In this document: positions 63,414 through 64,000 of the stretch, one piece after another
How the letters are laid out: every line of letters begins with the position of its first letter
Numbering within the stretch: position 1 is the stretch's first letter
DNA from: Psettodes erumei
Taxonomy: Eukaryota > Chordata > Actinopteri > Pleuronectiformes > Psettodidae
NCBI GenBank assembly: GCA_016785225.1
Contig: JAFBJZ010000660.1
Span: 5,579,001-5,643,000, forward strand
DNA length: 64,000 nucleotides
Direction: 5' to 3'
The notes under the pieces: model-generated
Seen by the model: only the letters and a program-made list of their open reading frames with translations
Database searches by the model: none
What the model was told of the DNA's origin: nothing
Program-made: the position numbers and the translations under genes

Positions 63414-64000
63414 GTTTCACGCTCCGTCTCTTTCTAACAAACTGACATACACGCACACGCTTTCTCTTCTTCGCGCCAAAGCACCTGACAATAACAGGAA
63501 CTGTGAAGGATCTCGCCACGTTACCGCGTCAGCCACTATCGGCATCAGGGCCCGGCGCCTTTCGGGGGAAAATTAGCCAAAAGGCAACAGGGGCTGTTAT
63601 GTCGGGGACGAGAGACTCTACTGTCTCAGCAAAGAGAAAAGAAAAAAAAAATCACACAATGTTGCACACACATTCACTTCCTGCCCTCTTTCTCCAGACC
63701 AGTGCTGGCACTATACGTCCTCAGGCCTGCCTTGGCTGGTGGTTTGATAAATTGTCCCTTTCATCTCGTCGATGTGCATTGTGTCAGCGGGTTTGTGTGT
63801 GTGTCTGGTTCTGTGAGTGCATGCTTGCGCGCCTCTGTGCGTTTCTGCGTGTGTGTATATATGTGCGTCCGCCCGGGTACATTGTCGGAGCCGTGAAGTG
63901 TTTGGCTTCCTCACTGAGGGCTGCTGTCACAGCCTCTGAAAGCGTGTAATAGGCGCCCATTCTCCCGGAATGAATACGCAGCCGTACACCGGCGAGAAAA

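Larger units (their letters stand above)
48041..64000. other. Intergenic DNA to the right edge, no gene seen
   Basis: No recognisable exon on either strand. It holds several microsatellites, a paired GT/CA array (54386-54602), an inverted CRE/E-box element (49902-49931), a CTCF consensus (61236) and C-rich runs at 55329-55362 and 62326-62350. The longer open frames (for example 58017-58606 both strands, 59450-59941 plus, 62031-62606 plus) show no domain and often run through simple repeats. Confidence 0.5.

Overview
The window looks like a piece of a teleost fish nuclear genome, probably a compact percomorph-type one. It carries one complete three-exon vertebrate gene with GT-AG introns, one apparent first exon of a second gene, very abundant (CA)n/(GT)n microsatellites and two CpG-rich patches near gene starts. 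There is no operon-like packing. Most of the 64 kb is intron or intergenic DNA, and nearly all of its short open frames are chance ORFs or CA-repeat artefacts.

The one fully supported gene is a secreted Frizzled-related protein of the SFRP1/SFRP5 subfamily on the + strand, best called sfrp5. Its coding exons are 23742-24294, 30976-31053 and 34516-34844. Both introns are phase 1, and together the exons give 960 nt including the stop, or 319 residues. The protein has a signal peptide, a ten-cysteine Frizzled CRD and a six-cysteine netrin-like domain with basic stretches. It is expected to be a secreted Wnt-binding modulator.

On the - strand at 2547-2558, inside a CpG island, a Kozak-like ATG opens four codons (MATE) followed directly by a consensus splice donor. 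This fits the first coding exon of golga7b, whose vertebrate protein starts MATEV. Human SFRP5 and GOLGA7B are divergent neighbours on 10q24, and SFRP1 and GOLGA7 are divergent neighbours on 8p11. The arrangement here, divergent and about 21 kb apart, therefore matches an old paired locus. The other golga7b exons would lie left of the window.

Layout: 1-2546, putative golga7b intron 1. 2547-2790, its first exon and CpG-island promoter. 2.8-22.6 kb, shared intergenic region with microsatellites, hairpins and a duplicated 42-bp motif. 22.6-23.7 kb, sfrp5 promoter and 5' UTR. 23.7-34.8 kb, sfrp5. 34.8 to about 36.2 kb, probable 3' UTR. 36.2-64 kb, no recognisable gene, only microsatellites, C-rich (potential G-quadruplex) tracts and one full-consensus CTCF motif. 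I found no RNA gene, CRISPR array or intact transposon. The most interesting material is regulatory: the conserved gene pair, a CpG-dense core and nested dyad inside sfrp5 intron 1, a tandem CTCF-like pair just after exon 2, and a duplicated motif and a nested hairpin in the intergenic block.
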